DNA of 5,996 nucleotides from Hydrogenophaga sp. (GCA_011390855.1 JAABRN010000043.1:1-5996); one strand, 5' to 3'. Shown: positions 1 to 5,996, numbered from the stretch's first letter. The notes: generated by a model not told the origin, from the letters alone. Translations and numbers: made by a program.

Positions 1-769
1 GTGCCAGCGCTTCTGGCAAGGCATGCAGGGGTTGCTGCAATGTGAGCAGCAACTGTTTTTGACCCAACTGGCGCATGAGGGTGTTTTTGTCCTCCACCAC
101 GATGAGTTCGCCCCTGCGGATCACGCCGATGCGGTCGGCCATGTCTTCGGCTTCTTCGATGTAGTGTGTGGTGAGAATGATGGTGGTGCCGGCCTCGCGC
201 AGTTTGCGCACCATGCGCCACATGTCGTGTCGCAATTCCACGTCCACGCCTGCGCTCGGCTCGTCAAGAAAGAGCACCTTGGGTTCGTGCGACAACGCCT
301 TGGCGATCAGCACACGGCGCTTCATACCGCCGGAGAGCGACAGGATCTTGTTGTCCTTTTTGTCCCAAAGCGAGAGATCCTTCAAAACCTTTTCGATGTA
401 GGCCGGATCGGCCGGTTTGCCGAACAACCCGCGGCTGAAGCTCACCGTGGCCCACACGGTTTCGAAAGAGTCGGTGTGCAGCTCCTGCGGCACCAGACCA
501 ATCAGTGATCGCGCGGCGCGGTACTCGCGCACGGTGTCGAAACCGTCGGCCAGCACCGAGCCTTCACTGGCATTCGACATGCCGCAAATGATGCTGATGA
601 GCGTGGTCTTGCCTGCGCCGTTTGGGCCCAGCAGAGCAAAGATTTCACCCCGGCGGATGTCGAGGTTGATGTTCTTGAGCGCCTGAAAGCCGCCAGCGTA
701 GGTTTTGCTGAGGTTGCGCACGCTGATGACTGCGTCGGCAGCAGGCGCCGTTGGGGTAGGGGGGGTCAT
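1..769 (-). CDS. ABC transporter ATP-binding protein, YadG-like (3' end cut by window edge)
   Basis: This is the cytoplasmic ATPase subunit of an ABC-2 type transporter; it hydrolyses ATP to drive a membrane permease encoded separately. The 256 visible residues contain every nucleotide-binding motif: Walker A GPNGAGKT (48-55), Q-loop VPQE (Q95), signature LSGGM (145-149), Walker B VLFLDE (165-170), D-loop SAGVD (172-176) and H-loop TTHYIEEAE (H202). The signature context LSGGMKRR, the phrase GLVPQE and the TTHYIEEAE stretch closely resemble E. coli YadG, which from memory is about 308 aa, so about 50 C-terminal residues should lie left of position 1. The ATG at 769 is preceded by a GGAGA Shine-Dalgarno (complement of 774-778) and gives a short Thr/Pro/Ala-rich leader before the conserved start of the domain. 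The frame is open to the window edge. A YadH-like permease would be expected next to it, beyond the window. The substrate cannot be read from the ATPase alone. Confidence 0.95.
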   Translation of the reverse strand, partial: MTPPTPTAPAADAVISVRNLSKTYAGGFQALKNINLDIRRGEIFALLGPNGAGKTTLISIICGMSNASEGSVLADGFDTVREYRAARSLIGLVPQELHTDSFETVWATVSFSRGLFGKPADPAYIEKVLKDLSLWDKKDNKILSLSGGMKRRVLIAKALSHEPKVLFLDEPSAGVDVELRHDMWRMVRKLREAGTTIILTTHYIEEAEDMADRIGVIRRGELIVVEDKNTLMRQLGQKQLLLTLQQPLHALPEALA

Positions 770-972
770 GGTGTCTCCGCGGGCAGGAAATCGTGCCGCA
801 TTCAGTCGAAGCCATCATTGTGACCGCTTGGTCAAAGCCCGCCGCGTCGTCCGGGCTAGGAGGCTGCGCGACTGGCATCGTCTGTGCCGCGGGTTGCCGG
901 ATTCCGTTGCTGGCGAGCCAACAGACCGCGGCATGGCATCTGTGCGTGTGCTGGAACACAGACTGCCCCGGC

Positions 973-990
973 TGCAGCGCGCAAGCTGCA
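973..990. repeat. Inverted repeat upstream of the tpsB-like gene
   Basis: The arms TGCAGC (973-978) and GCTGCA (985-990) are exact reverse complements around the six-base spacer GCGCAA. The repeat ends 32 bases before the chosen GTG start. It could be a regulator binding site or a small hairpin in the 5' leader. Six-base arms arise by chance fairly often in GC-rich DNA, so its function is unproven. Confidence 0.3.
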
Positions 991-1011
991 TCGGTACACA
1001 CCCCTGTCGTC

Positions 1012-1016
1012 AAAGG
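1012..1016 (+). promoter_or_regulatory. Ribosome binding site supporting the GTG start of the tpsB-like gene
   Basis: AAAGG sits six bases before the GTG at 1023. It fixes the start because translation from there gives an immediate signal peptide, whereas the upstream in-frame ATG and GTG codons would place more than 30 unrelated residues ahead of it. Confidence 0.6.
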
Positions 1017-1022
1017 TTCTTC

Positions 1023-2693
1023 GTGCTCAAAATCTCTTTTCTGCCTTTCGCGTTGCTGGTGTTGAGCCAGGCCGCAAATGCACAGCAACCTCCCACTGCC
1101 GGTAGTCAGCTTCAGCAGATTCCGCCGGCACCCACGCCGCAGGAAACCGTACCGACCATTGGCATCGAGACCGTCCCCACCCCCGCCGCGCCAGAGTCTG
1201 ACGCGGTCAAGATCCTGGTCAATCGCCTGCGGGTGACGGGCGCGACCGTCTATCCCGAAGGGCAACTGCTGGCCGTGACCGGATTCCAGCCTCGCAGTGA
1301 ATTGAACCTGGCAGAACTGCGTGCCATGGCACAGAAGATCACCAACCATTACCGGAGCCAGGGATACTTCGTGGCGCAGGCTTTCCTGCCTGCTCAGGAA
1401 AGCCACGATGGCACGGTCACCATCGCCGTGATCGAGGGCCGGTTCGGCCGCATCGATGTGCGCAACCAGAGCACCCTGGCTGATGCCCGCATCCAGCGCC
1501 AGTTGAGTGGGCTGACCAGCGGTGAGCCGATCCAGATCGATCCGCTCGAAACCCGTCTGCTTCAGTTGTCCGACATTCCCGGTGTGAAGGTCACCTCCAC
1601 CCTCACCCCTGGCGCATCCCTGGGCATGTCAGACCTGATCGTGGATGTGGTTCCTGCAGACCGGGTCACAGGCAGCATGGATACCGACAACGCCGGCAAC
1701 CGCTACACCGGCGAGTACCGGCTGGGCGCCACGGTGAACCTGAACAACCCGGCAGGCGTGGGCGACGTGGCTTCACTGCGGGCGCTGACATCGGGCCCTG
1801 GCCTCAGCTATGCGCGGGCTTCTTACCAGGTACCGCTGGGCAGGGCAGCAGTGGGGGTGGCCTACAGCGGGTTGAACTACGAACTGGCCGAAGAATTTGC
1901 GTTTGCGCAGGCCACTGGAACGGCCCGGATCGCGAGCATTTATGGCAGCCATCCCTTGATCCGCACACGCAACAGCCGTCTGTATGCCGGCCTGGCCTTT
2001 GACGCCAAGACCTTTCAGGACAAGCGACCGCTGAACCTGGACATGCCGGTGGAAGACAAGCAAGCCCAGGTGTGGATGGCGAGCTTGCGAGGTGAACACC
2101 GGGACCAGTTGGGCGGGGGCGGTATGACCGGCTTGTCATTGACGTGGTCGACCGGCAACATCGACCTGCAAACGCCCGGCCTGGTGGCGGCAGATGCACC
2201 GGCGCAATCCGGTGGTCACTTCAACAAGCTGGGCCTGGGCGTTTCACGCTTGCAAAGCGTCACCGACACCGTTTCGCTGTATGCCGCCTTCAACGGACAG
2301 TGGGCCTCAAAGAACCTTGATGCCTCCGAGAAGATGGCGCTCGGAGGCCTGTATGGCGTGAGGGCGTACCCGGAAGGCGAAGCCTATGCAGACCAGGGTT
2401 ACATGGCGACGCTCGAAGCGCGGGTGCAGTTGCCCAAACCCGATCGGTTGCCCGGTCAGGTGCAACTGATCGGCTTTGTCGACTCGGGCAGCGTGACCAC
2501 CCAAAAGAACCCATGGTCAGACACCGTACCGAACAGCAGGACCCTCCATGGCGCTGGCGTGGGACTGAACTGGTCGGACACCAACGACTTTGCCGTGAGG
2601 GCGTACTACGCCCGCAAGCTGGGCAACGAGGTGGCTACGTCGGCGCCCGACGAATCGGGCCGATTCTGGATTCAGGCCATCAAATATTTCTGA
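1023..2693 (+). CDS. TpsB-family outer-membrane transporter (ShlB/FhaC/HecB type) of a two-partner secretion system
   Basis: This is the outer-membrane pore that recognises and exports the partner TpsA protein, here the next gene. From the GTG at 1023 it is 556 aa, the usual size for the family. Residues 1-20 form a signal peptide with a hydrophobic core (ISFLPFALLVL) and a probable cut after ANA (20/21). Residues 21-60 are a Pro/Gln-rich linker. Two POTRA-like domains follow: about 61-140 (starting VKILVNRLRVTGATVYP, ending VIEGRFG) and about 142-212 (RIDVRNQS to LIVDVVP). The rest is a 16-strand-type beta-barrel with alternating polar and apolar residues. The motif GVRAYPEGEA (445-454) matches the conserved VRGY-type tip of loop L6, and GFVDSGSV (484-491) matches the conserved barrel motif that contacts it. 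The protein ends in YF, the terminal aromatic used as the BAM assembly signal. The open frame continues upstream to 705, but that part overlaps the ATPase gene and has no family resemblance. Family assignment is firm; the cargo is inferred from adjacency. Confidence 0.95.
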   Translation: MLKISFLPFALLVLSQAANAQQPPTAGSQLQQIPPAPTPQETVPTIGIETVPTPAAPESDAVKILVNRLRVTGATVYPEGQLLAVTGFQPRSELNLAELRAMAQKITNHYRSQGYFVAQAFLPAQESHDGTVTIAVIEGRFGRIDVRNQSTLADARIQRQLSGLTSGEPIQIDPLETRLLQLSDIPGVKVTSTLTPGASLGMSDLIVDVVPADRVTGSMDTDNAGNRYTGEYRLGATVNLNNPAGVGDVASLRALTSGPGLSYARASYQVPLGRAAVGVAYSGLNYELAEEFAFAQATGTARIASIYGSHPLIRTRNSRLYAGLAFDAKTFQDKRPLNLDMPVEDKQAQVWMASLRGEHRDQLGGGGMTGLSLTWSTGNIDLQTPGLVAADAPAQSGGHFNKLGLGVSRLQSVTDTVSLYAAFNGQWASKNLDASEKMALGGLYGVRAYPEGEAYADQGYMATLEARVQLPKPDRLPGQVQLIGFVDSGSVTTQKNPWSDTVPNSRTLHGAGVGLNWSDTNDFAVRAYYARKLGNEVATSAPDESGRFWIQAIKYF

Positions 2694-2701
2694 ACTCCGC
2701 C

Positions 2702-2719
2702 GCACGGGCGTGCCCGTGC
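2702..2719 (+). repeat. Perfect inverted repeat (RNA hairpin) between the tpsB-like and tpsA-like genes
   Basis: GCACGGGC (2702-2709) and GCCCGTGC (2712-2719) are exact reverse complements separated by GT. As RNA this folds into a 7-bp, nearly all G-C stem with a CGTG loop. It begins eight bases after the TGA of the upstream gene and ends 49 bases before the ATG of the next. No T-tract follows, so it is not a standard intrinsic terminator. An intercistronic stem that shields the upstream mRNA from 3' decay or partly attenuates readthrough would fit, but this is inference. Confidence 0.55.
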
Positions 2720-2768
2720 CGATGTGGCGCCGAAACCAGAACTTGCCGAGAAAACGAGAAAGAAAGCC

Positions 2769-4148
2769 ATGAACCGAATTCACCCATCCATCTGGACTCC
2801 GCAGACCGCCACCTTTGTGGCCGTGGGAGAGAGCACCCGCAGCGCGCGCAGGCAGGCCTCAATCAGCAGCACAGCTGCGGCATCGGTGAGCGCGGGCGGC
2901 TGCTTCGGGCTGAAGGCCCTTGCTGCTTCGCTGATGGTGGCGTGCGGAGTCACCGCATTCGCTCAACCCACGAATGGTGTGGTGTCTGCGGGCAGCGCCA
3001 CCATCGGCGGTACACCAGGCGCCATGGTGATCACGCAGACCACGGCCAATGTGGCGATCAACTGGCAGAGCTTTGGCATCCGCGCCGGCGAGTCGGTGCA
3101 ATTTGTGCAGCCAGGCACCCGTTCTGTGGCGATGAACCGGGTCGTTGGCCCTGACCCCTCGAGCATCCTCGGCAGCCTGAGCGCCAACGGCAAGGTGTTT
3201 CTGGTCAACCCCAATGGCATCCTGTTTGGAGCGGGCGCATCGGTCAATGTCGGCGGTCTGGTGGCCTCCACGCTGGGCATTTCCGACACCGACTTCATGG
3301 CCAGCAACTACCGGTTCTCCGGTGCGGGCACGGCAACTGTGGTCAACGAAGGCGCGATCACCGCAGCCGACAGTGGCTATGTGGCGCTGCTGGGTGCGAA
3401 TGTCAGCAACCAGGGAAACATCATTGCCCAGTTGGGTACGGTGGCTTTGGCCGCTGGCAACTCGATGACCTTGGACATGGCGGGCGATCGCTTGCTCAGT
3501 GTCACCGTCAATGAGGGAGTGGTCAATGCGCTGGTGGAGAACGGTGGATTGATCCAGGCCGATGGTGGCCGGGTGTTGATGACAACCCGTGCTGCAGGCA
3601 GCCTGCTGGCCAATGCGGTCAACAACACCGGCGTGATTCGGGCGCAGACGATCTCCCGTCAGAAAGGCTCGATCCGTTTGCTCGGTGGTATGGAAGCCGG
3701 CACAGTGAACCTGGCTTCGAAGAGCACGCTGGACGCCTCCGGGATTGACGGTGAAGGTGGCTTCATCGAAACGTCCGCTGCGCGGGTGACGATCGAAGGT
3801 TCTGCGACTGTCGACCCACCCACCGTTGTAGCGGGCGAGTGGTTGGTTGGCTCCGCTCCTGTGCCCGGCTCGCCGCCAGCTGCAGCCCCTCCGCCATCGG
3901 CGCGGCCCCTGACCACCCTGCCTTTCGTGGTGACGCCATACACATCCGCCGACATCGTTTCCAAGGACGTCGTCTTCACGGTGATGCCAGCAGTGCCCAT
4001 GCCTTTCACCACGCTTTACGTGGGAGGGCCACTGGTGGCTGATGACCTGCCAGCCGTGGCACCGTTGGTGACGCCTCTGGCGATGCCCATTGCTCCACCT
4101 GAAATCCACAGGGCGCCGGTACGCAGACCCAAATCGGGAAGCAACTGA
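2769..4148 (+). CDS. Short TpsA-like exoprotein with ESPR signal peptide and filamentous-haemagglutinin N-terminal (TPS) domain
   Basis: This is the predicted secreted partner of the preceding TpsB. The ATG at 2769 is chosen over an in-frame GTG at 2724 because it begins a textbook ESPR, MNRIHPSIW...FVAVGE (1-21), and follows the purine-rich GAGAAAG (2756-2762). The ESPR leads to a hydrophobic segment (about 48-63) and a probable cut after AFA (65/66). The TPS domain runs from about 66 to 310 and includes NWQSFGI (98-104), MNRVVGPDPSSILG (122-135) and the hallmark NPNGILFG (147-154). The first NPNL-type motif is not evident, as in HMW1-like proteins. Short beta-helix rungs follow to GEGGFIETS (328-336) and GEWLVGS (356-362), where larger relatives usually continue into a long passenger. 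Here the chain turns into a Pro/Ala/Val/Thr-rich tail (about 363-459) ending in the basic RRPKSGSN. The mature part has no cysteine. At 459 aa it is far shorter than typical TpsA proteins, which often exceed 1,000 aa. No frameshift or residual passenger is visible downstream. It could be a true mini-exoprotein or an old truncation. Confidence 0.93.
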   Translation: MNRIHPSIWTPQTATFVAVGESTRSARRQASISSTAAASVSAGGCFGLKALAASLMVACGVTAFAQPTNGVVSAGSATIGGTPGAMVITQTTANVAINWQSFGIRAGESVQFVQPGTRSVAMNRVVGPDPSSILGSLSANGKVFLVNPNGILFGAGASVNVGGLVASTLGISDTDFMASNYRFSGAGTATVVNEGAITAADSGYVALLGANVSNQGNIIAQLGTVALAAGNSMTLDMAGDRLLSVTVNEGVVNALVENGGLIQADGGRVLMTTRAAGSLLANAVNNTGVIRAQTISRQKGSIRLLGGMEAGTVNLASKSTLDASGIDGEGGFIETSAARVTIEGSATVDPPTVVAGEWLVGSAPVPGSPPAAAPPPSARPLTTLPFVVTPYTSADIVSKDVVFTVMPAVPMPFTTLYVGGPLVADDLPAVAPLVTPLAMPIAPPEIHRAPVRRPKSGSN

Positions 4149-4188
4149 ACAATCGGTTGCGGGATGTGCCGGGACGTTTGAAAAAGGC

Positions 4189-4216
4189 TTGACGGTGTGC
4201 CTGACTGGCATACCAT
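4189..4216 (+). promoter_or_regulatory. Possible sigma70-type promoter for the radical SAM gene
   Basis: TTGACG (4189-4194, five of six matches to TTGACA) is followed after 16 bases by TACCAT (4211-4216, four of six matches to TATAAT), leading into an AT-richer stretch. Transcription from here would give a leader of about 100 bases before the ATG at 4330. A weaker alternative is CTGACT (4201-4206) with GATTAT (4225-4230). The call rests on hexamer matching by eye. Confidence 0.3.
4194..4214. repeat. Imperfect 21-base palindrome downstream of the tpsA-like gene
   Basis: GGTGTGCC (4194-4201) and GGCATACC (4207-4214) pair over eight positions with a single G-T wobble, around the loop TGACT. It starts 46 bases after the tpsA-like stop codon. 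As RNA it could be a terminator-like or mRNA-stabilising stem, although the following bases (ATTCAATGCTG) are not a T-tract. As DNA it falls in the spacer and -10 element of the possible promoter, where an operator would sit. The two readings cannot be separated from sequence alone. Confidence 0.45.
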
Positions 4217-4329
4217 TCAATGCTGATTATTCATCCAGTATTTGTGATGGCTGGAGCCAGGTAGACAGCCCTCGCGTGCATACAGCAGACAAACCCGGTC
4301 GCTTCGCTGAAGTCGACGGTACCCATGCC

Positions 4330-5427
4330 ATGACCACCGCCCACATTCCCATCCACCCACTCAAGGGCCGCGGCATCGCCCATCGGCAGGCACATCGGTT
4401 CGAACGCGACACACGGGCTGCGTTCGACGATGGCTGGGGCACGCTGGACGAAACCGTGGCCGCCGGCGAAGAAGCGGCCGACCCGGACACGGTGGTCACG
4501 TTTGAAGTCGCGCGCAGCGCCATCACCCACAACGATTCGCCCGATCTGGGTTTCTCGCTGGGGCTGAATCCGTATCGGGGGTGTGAGCATGGTTGTGTGT
4601 ATTGCTACGCTCGGCCCAGCCACAGCTACCTGAACCTTTCACCGGGACTCGACTTTGAAACCCGGCTGGTGGCCAAGCGCAACATCGCTGCCGTGCTGCG
4701 CGAAGAGCTGTTGCGCCCGGGTTTTGTGCCCGAGCGACTTGCGGTGGGCACGGTGACGGATGCCTACCAGCCCATCGAACGCGAGCTGCGCCTCACGCGC
4801 GAAGTGCTGGAGGTGTTGAGCGCCGCTCATTTCCCTTTGGCCATGGTGACCAAGGGCAGCGGCGTGGAGCGCGATCTGGATCTGCTCGCACCCATGGGTG
4901 CACAGCGGCTGGCGGCGGTGTACGTGACCCTCACCACACTGGACGCCAGGCTCGCGCGCATTCTTGAGCCACGTGCTGCCGCGCCTCACCGGCGGCTGCG
5001 CACCATCCGCACCCTGGCGGAAGCAGGTGTGCCAGTGGGCGTGAGCGTGTCCCCACAGATTCCGTTCATCAACACCGACATGGAACAGGTGCTGGAGGCT
5101 GCGTATGAGGCTGGCGCACGCCGCGCCTTCTACCAGGTGCTGCGCCTGCCCTGGGAACTCAAGCCCATGTTCCGCCAGTGGCTGCAGTTGCACTACCCAG
5201 ACCGCGCCGAGCGCGTGATGGCACGTGTGCAGGACCTGCACGGCGGCAAGGATTACAACGCCGACTTTGCCACCCGCATGAAAGGCCAGGGCGTCTGGGC
5301 TGACTTGTTGCGCCAGCGTTTCACCAAAACCTGCGACCGCCTGGGCTTCCACCGTGACCGCGAACCGCTGGATTTGAGCCGCTTCCGGCCGGCGGCGCTG
5401 CGGGGGCAGGGCGAATTGTTTGGTTGA
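4330..5427 (+). CDS. PA0069-family radical SAM protein (SplB-like, COG1533 type)
   Basis: This is a predicted cytoplasmic iron-sulfur enzyme that cleaves S-adenosylmethionine to make a radical; its substrate is unknown to me. The 365-aa product begins MTTAHIPIHPLKGRG, and the LKGRG...RFE...DDGWG pattern (11-37) is the usual N-terminus of PA0069-like proteins, which fixes the start at 4330. The [4Fe-4S] ligands are C85, C89 and C92 in GCEHGCVYCYARPSH, a classic CX3CX2C motif. Other family-like stretches are NPYRGC (80-85), VGTVTDAYQPIE (139-150), MVTKGSG (172-178) and the SAM-barrel strand GVSVSPQIPFIN (237-248). The family is related to spore photoproduct lyase, but I see no basis for claiming DNA-lesion repair here. 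The ribosome binding site is weak (ACGG near 4316-4319). The gene runs the same way as the secretion pair but is 181 bases away with its own possible promoter, so it is probably separate. It appears intact. Confidence 0.93.
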   Translation: MTTAHIPIHPLKGRGIAHRQAHRFERDTRAAFDDGWGTLDETVAAGEEAADPDTVVTFEVARSAITHNDSPDLGFSLGLNPYRGCEHGCVYCYARPSHSYLNLSPGLDFETRLVAKRNIAAVLREELLRPGFVPERLAVGTVTDAYQPIERELRLTREVLEVLSAAHFPLAMVTKGSGVERDLDLLAPMGAQRLAAVYVTLTTLDARLARILEPRAAAPHRRLRTIRTLAEAGVPVGVSVSPQIPFINTDMEQVLEAAYEAGARRAFYQVLRLPWELKPMFRQWLQLHYPDRAERVMARVQDLHGGKDYNADFATRMKGQGVWADLLRQRFTKTCDRLGFHRDREPLDLSRFRPAALRGQGELFG

Positions 5428-5475
5428 CGGTGCGAGGAGCCGGTCGGCTTGCCTGGCTGTGGTGGCAGCGGGCAG

Positions 5476-5991
5476 CTACTGCGCGGCTTTTGTGGATCGC
5501 CAGTGGCTGATGAGCTCGATCGCATCGTCCCGCCAATAGCCCATGGCGTTGTAGAACCCCTCCCACACGCAACCATGGCAACCGCGTTCACAGCAGGTGG
5601 TGGGCTCTGGTGGCGGCGGTCGCAGCGCGGTGTCCAGGTCGACGCCCCGGCGCTGCGCCTGGTCGCGCAGGTAGGCCACCAGGGCGTGTGCGGTGGCCAG
5701 GTCGGCCAAGGGCACCTCTGCCGGGTTCCAGGCGGTGAAGCGGCGCTGATGGCGCCCTTCGAACTCAGCGCTTTCATTGAACATGGCGGCCGGTCGCACC
5801 CACAGGCCAAAACCGCCATACAGCGCGCGGTACACGGTCATGCCTTGCAGGGTTTCGCTGCAACGCACGGTGTCGATCACCGCATACCAGCCACCTTTGT
5901 AGTGGCGGTACAGGCCAGGGGGTGTGGCGCCCAGCGGGGGCAGATCGGTGTCCGTGGGATCGGCAGCTGGCGTGGTGGGTGAAAGGCTCAT
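5476..5991 (-). CDS. DUF1653-type protein with C-terminal four-cysteine oxidoreductase-like motif
   Basis: The function is unknown. The 171-aa product has a disordered-looking Pro/Thr-rich start (1-24). A DUF1653-type domain follows at about 25-72: PGLYRHYKGGWYAVID, then SETLQGMTVYRALYGG, then FGLWVRPAAMF. A middle segment (73-122) includes FTAWNP and a probable helix (LADLATAHALVAYLRDQAQ). After the linker RPPPPEP comes CCERGCHGCVWEGFYNAM (133-150) with C133, C134, C138 and C141, resembling the small oxidoreductase-like domain (PF09791 type) usually found alone or at protein ends. Four close cysteines could bind a metal or take part in redox chemistry; that is inference. The ATG at 5991 lies five bases from the window edge, so its ribosome binding site is out of view. 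The gene converges on the radical SAM gene with a 48-base gap (5428-5475) that has only very short hairpins and no clear terminator. Confidence 0.85.
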   Translation of the reverse strand: MSLSPTTPAADPTDTDLPPLGATPPGLYRHYKGGWYAVIDTVRCSETLQGMTVYRALYGGFGLWVRPAAMFNESAEFEGRHQRRFTAWNPAEVPLADLATAHALVAYLRDQAQRRGVDLDTALRPPPPEPTTCCERGCHGCVWEGFYNAMGYWRDDAIELISHWRSTKAAQ

Positions 5992-5996
5992 GGCGG

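Larger units (their letters stand above)
770..1022. other. Divergent intergenic region between the ABC ATPase gene and the tpsB-like gene
   Basis: These 253 bases separate two genes that point away from each other, so both promoters should lie here. The frame of the plus-strand secretion gene stays open through this stretch, but its translation is Arg/Cys/His-rich and resembles no protein family, so I read it as non-coding. I see no convincing pair of -35 and -10 hexamers for either direction. A TTGACC on the minus strand (complement near 829-834) has no good -10 at a standard distance. The only clear structure is the inverted repeat at 973-990. Confidence 0.6.
4149..4329. other. Intergenic region between the tpsA-like gene and the radical SAM gene
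   Basis: These 181 bases contain no convincing small gene. The radical SAM frame stays open upstream to 4090, but that part overlaps the end of the tpsA-like gene and lacks family resemblance. The stretch around 4210-4250 is noticeably richer in A and T than its surroundings, as expected near a promoter. The palindrome at 4194-4214 and a possible promoter at 4189-4216 lie here. Confidence 0.5.

Noticed and set aside
23..508. Plus-strand open frame of 161 codons opposite the ATPase gene
   Set aside because: The minus strand here carries all the ABC motifs. The plus-strand translation is a His/Phe-rich shadow.
705..1022. In-frame upstream extension of the tpsB-like gene adding 106 residues
   Set aside because: It overlaps the 5' end of the ATPase gene, its translation is Arg/Cys-rich without family resemblance, and it would bury a clear signal peptide. 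The GTG at 1023 has a well-placed AAAGG.
645..1406. Minus-strand open frame of 253 codons spanning the ATPase start and the tpsB start
   Set aside because: It overlaps two well-supported genes and the intergenic region, and its composition is atypical with no recognisable motifs.
4141..4160. GCAAC/GTTGC stem overlapping the tpsA-like stop codon
   Set aside because: It has only five pairs, a ten-base loop and no T-tract, so it is too weak to call a terminator.
2859..4220. Long minus-strand open frame of 453 codons opposite the tpsA-like gene
   Set aside because: The His/Arg/Gln-rich translation shows no domain and mirrors the high-GC coding strand. The plus strand encodes recognisable ESPR and TPS motifs.
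4090..4329. In-frame upstream extension of the radical SAM gene
   Set aside because: It overlaps the tpsA-like 3' end and lacks similarity to the family N-terminus, which begins naturally at 4330.
4639..5352. Minus-strand open frame of 237 codons opposite the radical SAM gene
   Set aside because: The plus strand encodes the CX3CX2C enzyme across the same bases, and the antisense product has no recognisable features.
5438..5482. Short hairpins between the convergent radical SAM and DUF1653 genes
   Set aside because: AGCC/GGCT and GCAG/CTGC are four-pair stems without T-tracts, within chance expectation for GC-rich DNA.
1..5996. Check for CRISPR arrays, tRNA or rRNA genes, insertion sequences, integrases and contact-dependent inhibition immunity genes
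   Set aside because: No regularly spaced repeats, RNA gene signatures, transposase motifs or terminal repeats were seen. The tpsA-like gene lacks a toxin end and no immunity gene follows it.

Overview
The window is compact, GC-rich bacterial DNA with almost no non-coding space. The extended signal peptide region (ESPR) on the secreted exoprotein, the two-partner secretion (TPS) pair and the other gene families fit a beta-proteobacterium, most likely Burkholderiales and perhaps near Comamonadaceae. That placement is inference from gene content and composition; no marker gene is present.

Layout, left to right. (1) Positions 1-769, minus strand: the N-terminal 256 residues of an ABC transporter ATPase resembling E. 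coli YadG, cut by the left edge. (2) Positions 770-1022: a divergent intergenic region that should hold the promoters for the ATPase and for the secretion locus. (3) Positions 1023-4148, plus strand: a two-gene TPS (type Vb) locus in B-then-A order. The outer-membrane TpsB/FhaC-like pore (556 aa, GTG start) is followed after 75 bases by a TpsA-like exoprotein with an ESPR signal peptide. The gap holds a perfect 8-bp inverted repeat. The exoprotein is only 459 aa: essentially the TPS recognition domain, a short beta-helix and a Pro/Val/Thr/Ala-rich tail, with no long passenger. (4) Positions 4149-4329: an intergenic region with an imperfect 21-base palindrome lying within a possible promoter. 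(5) Positions 4330-5427, plus strand: a complete PA0069/SplB-like radical SAM protein. (6) Positions 5476-5991, minus strand: a convergent gene for a 171-aa protein that joins a DUF1653-type domain to a C-terminal four-cysteine oxidoreductase-like motif.

Working together: TpsB and TpsA are a clear functional pair. TpsA should cross the inner membrane by Sec, and its TPS domain should be recognised by the periplasmic POTRA domains of TpsB and passed through the barrel. The ABC ATPase, the radical SAM protein and the DUF1653 protein look like ordinary chromosomal neighbours with no visible link to secretion. No tRNA, rRNA, CRISPR array, insertion sequence or integrase was seen. The most unusual element is the miniature TpsA; the domain fusion at the right end and the intergenic hairpins come next. 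I see no strong evidence for a wholly new system.
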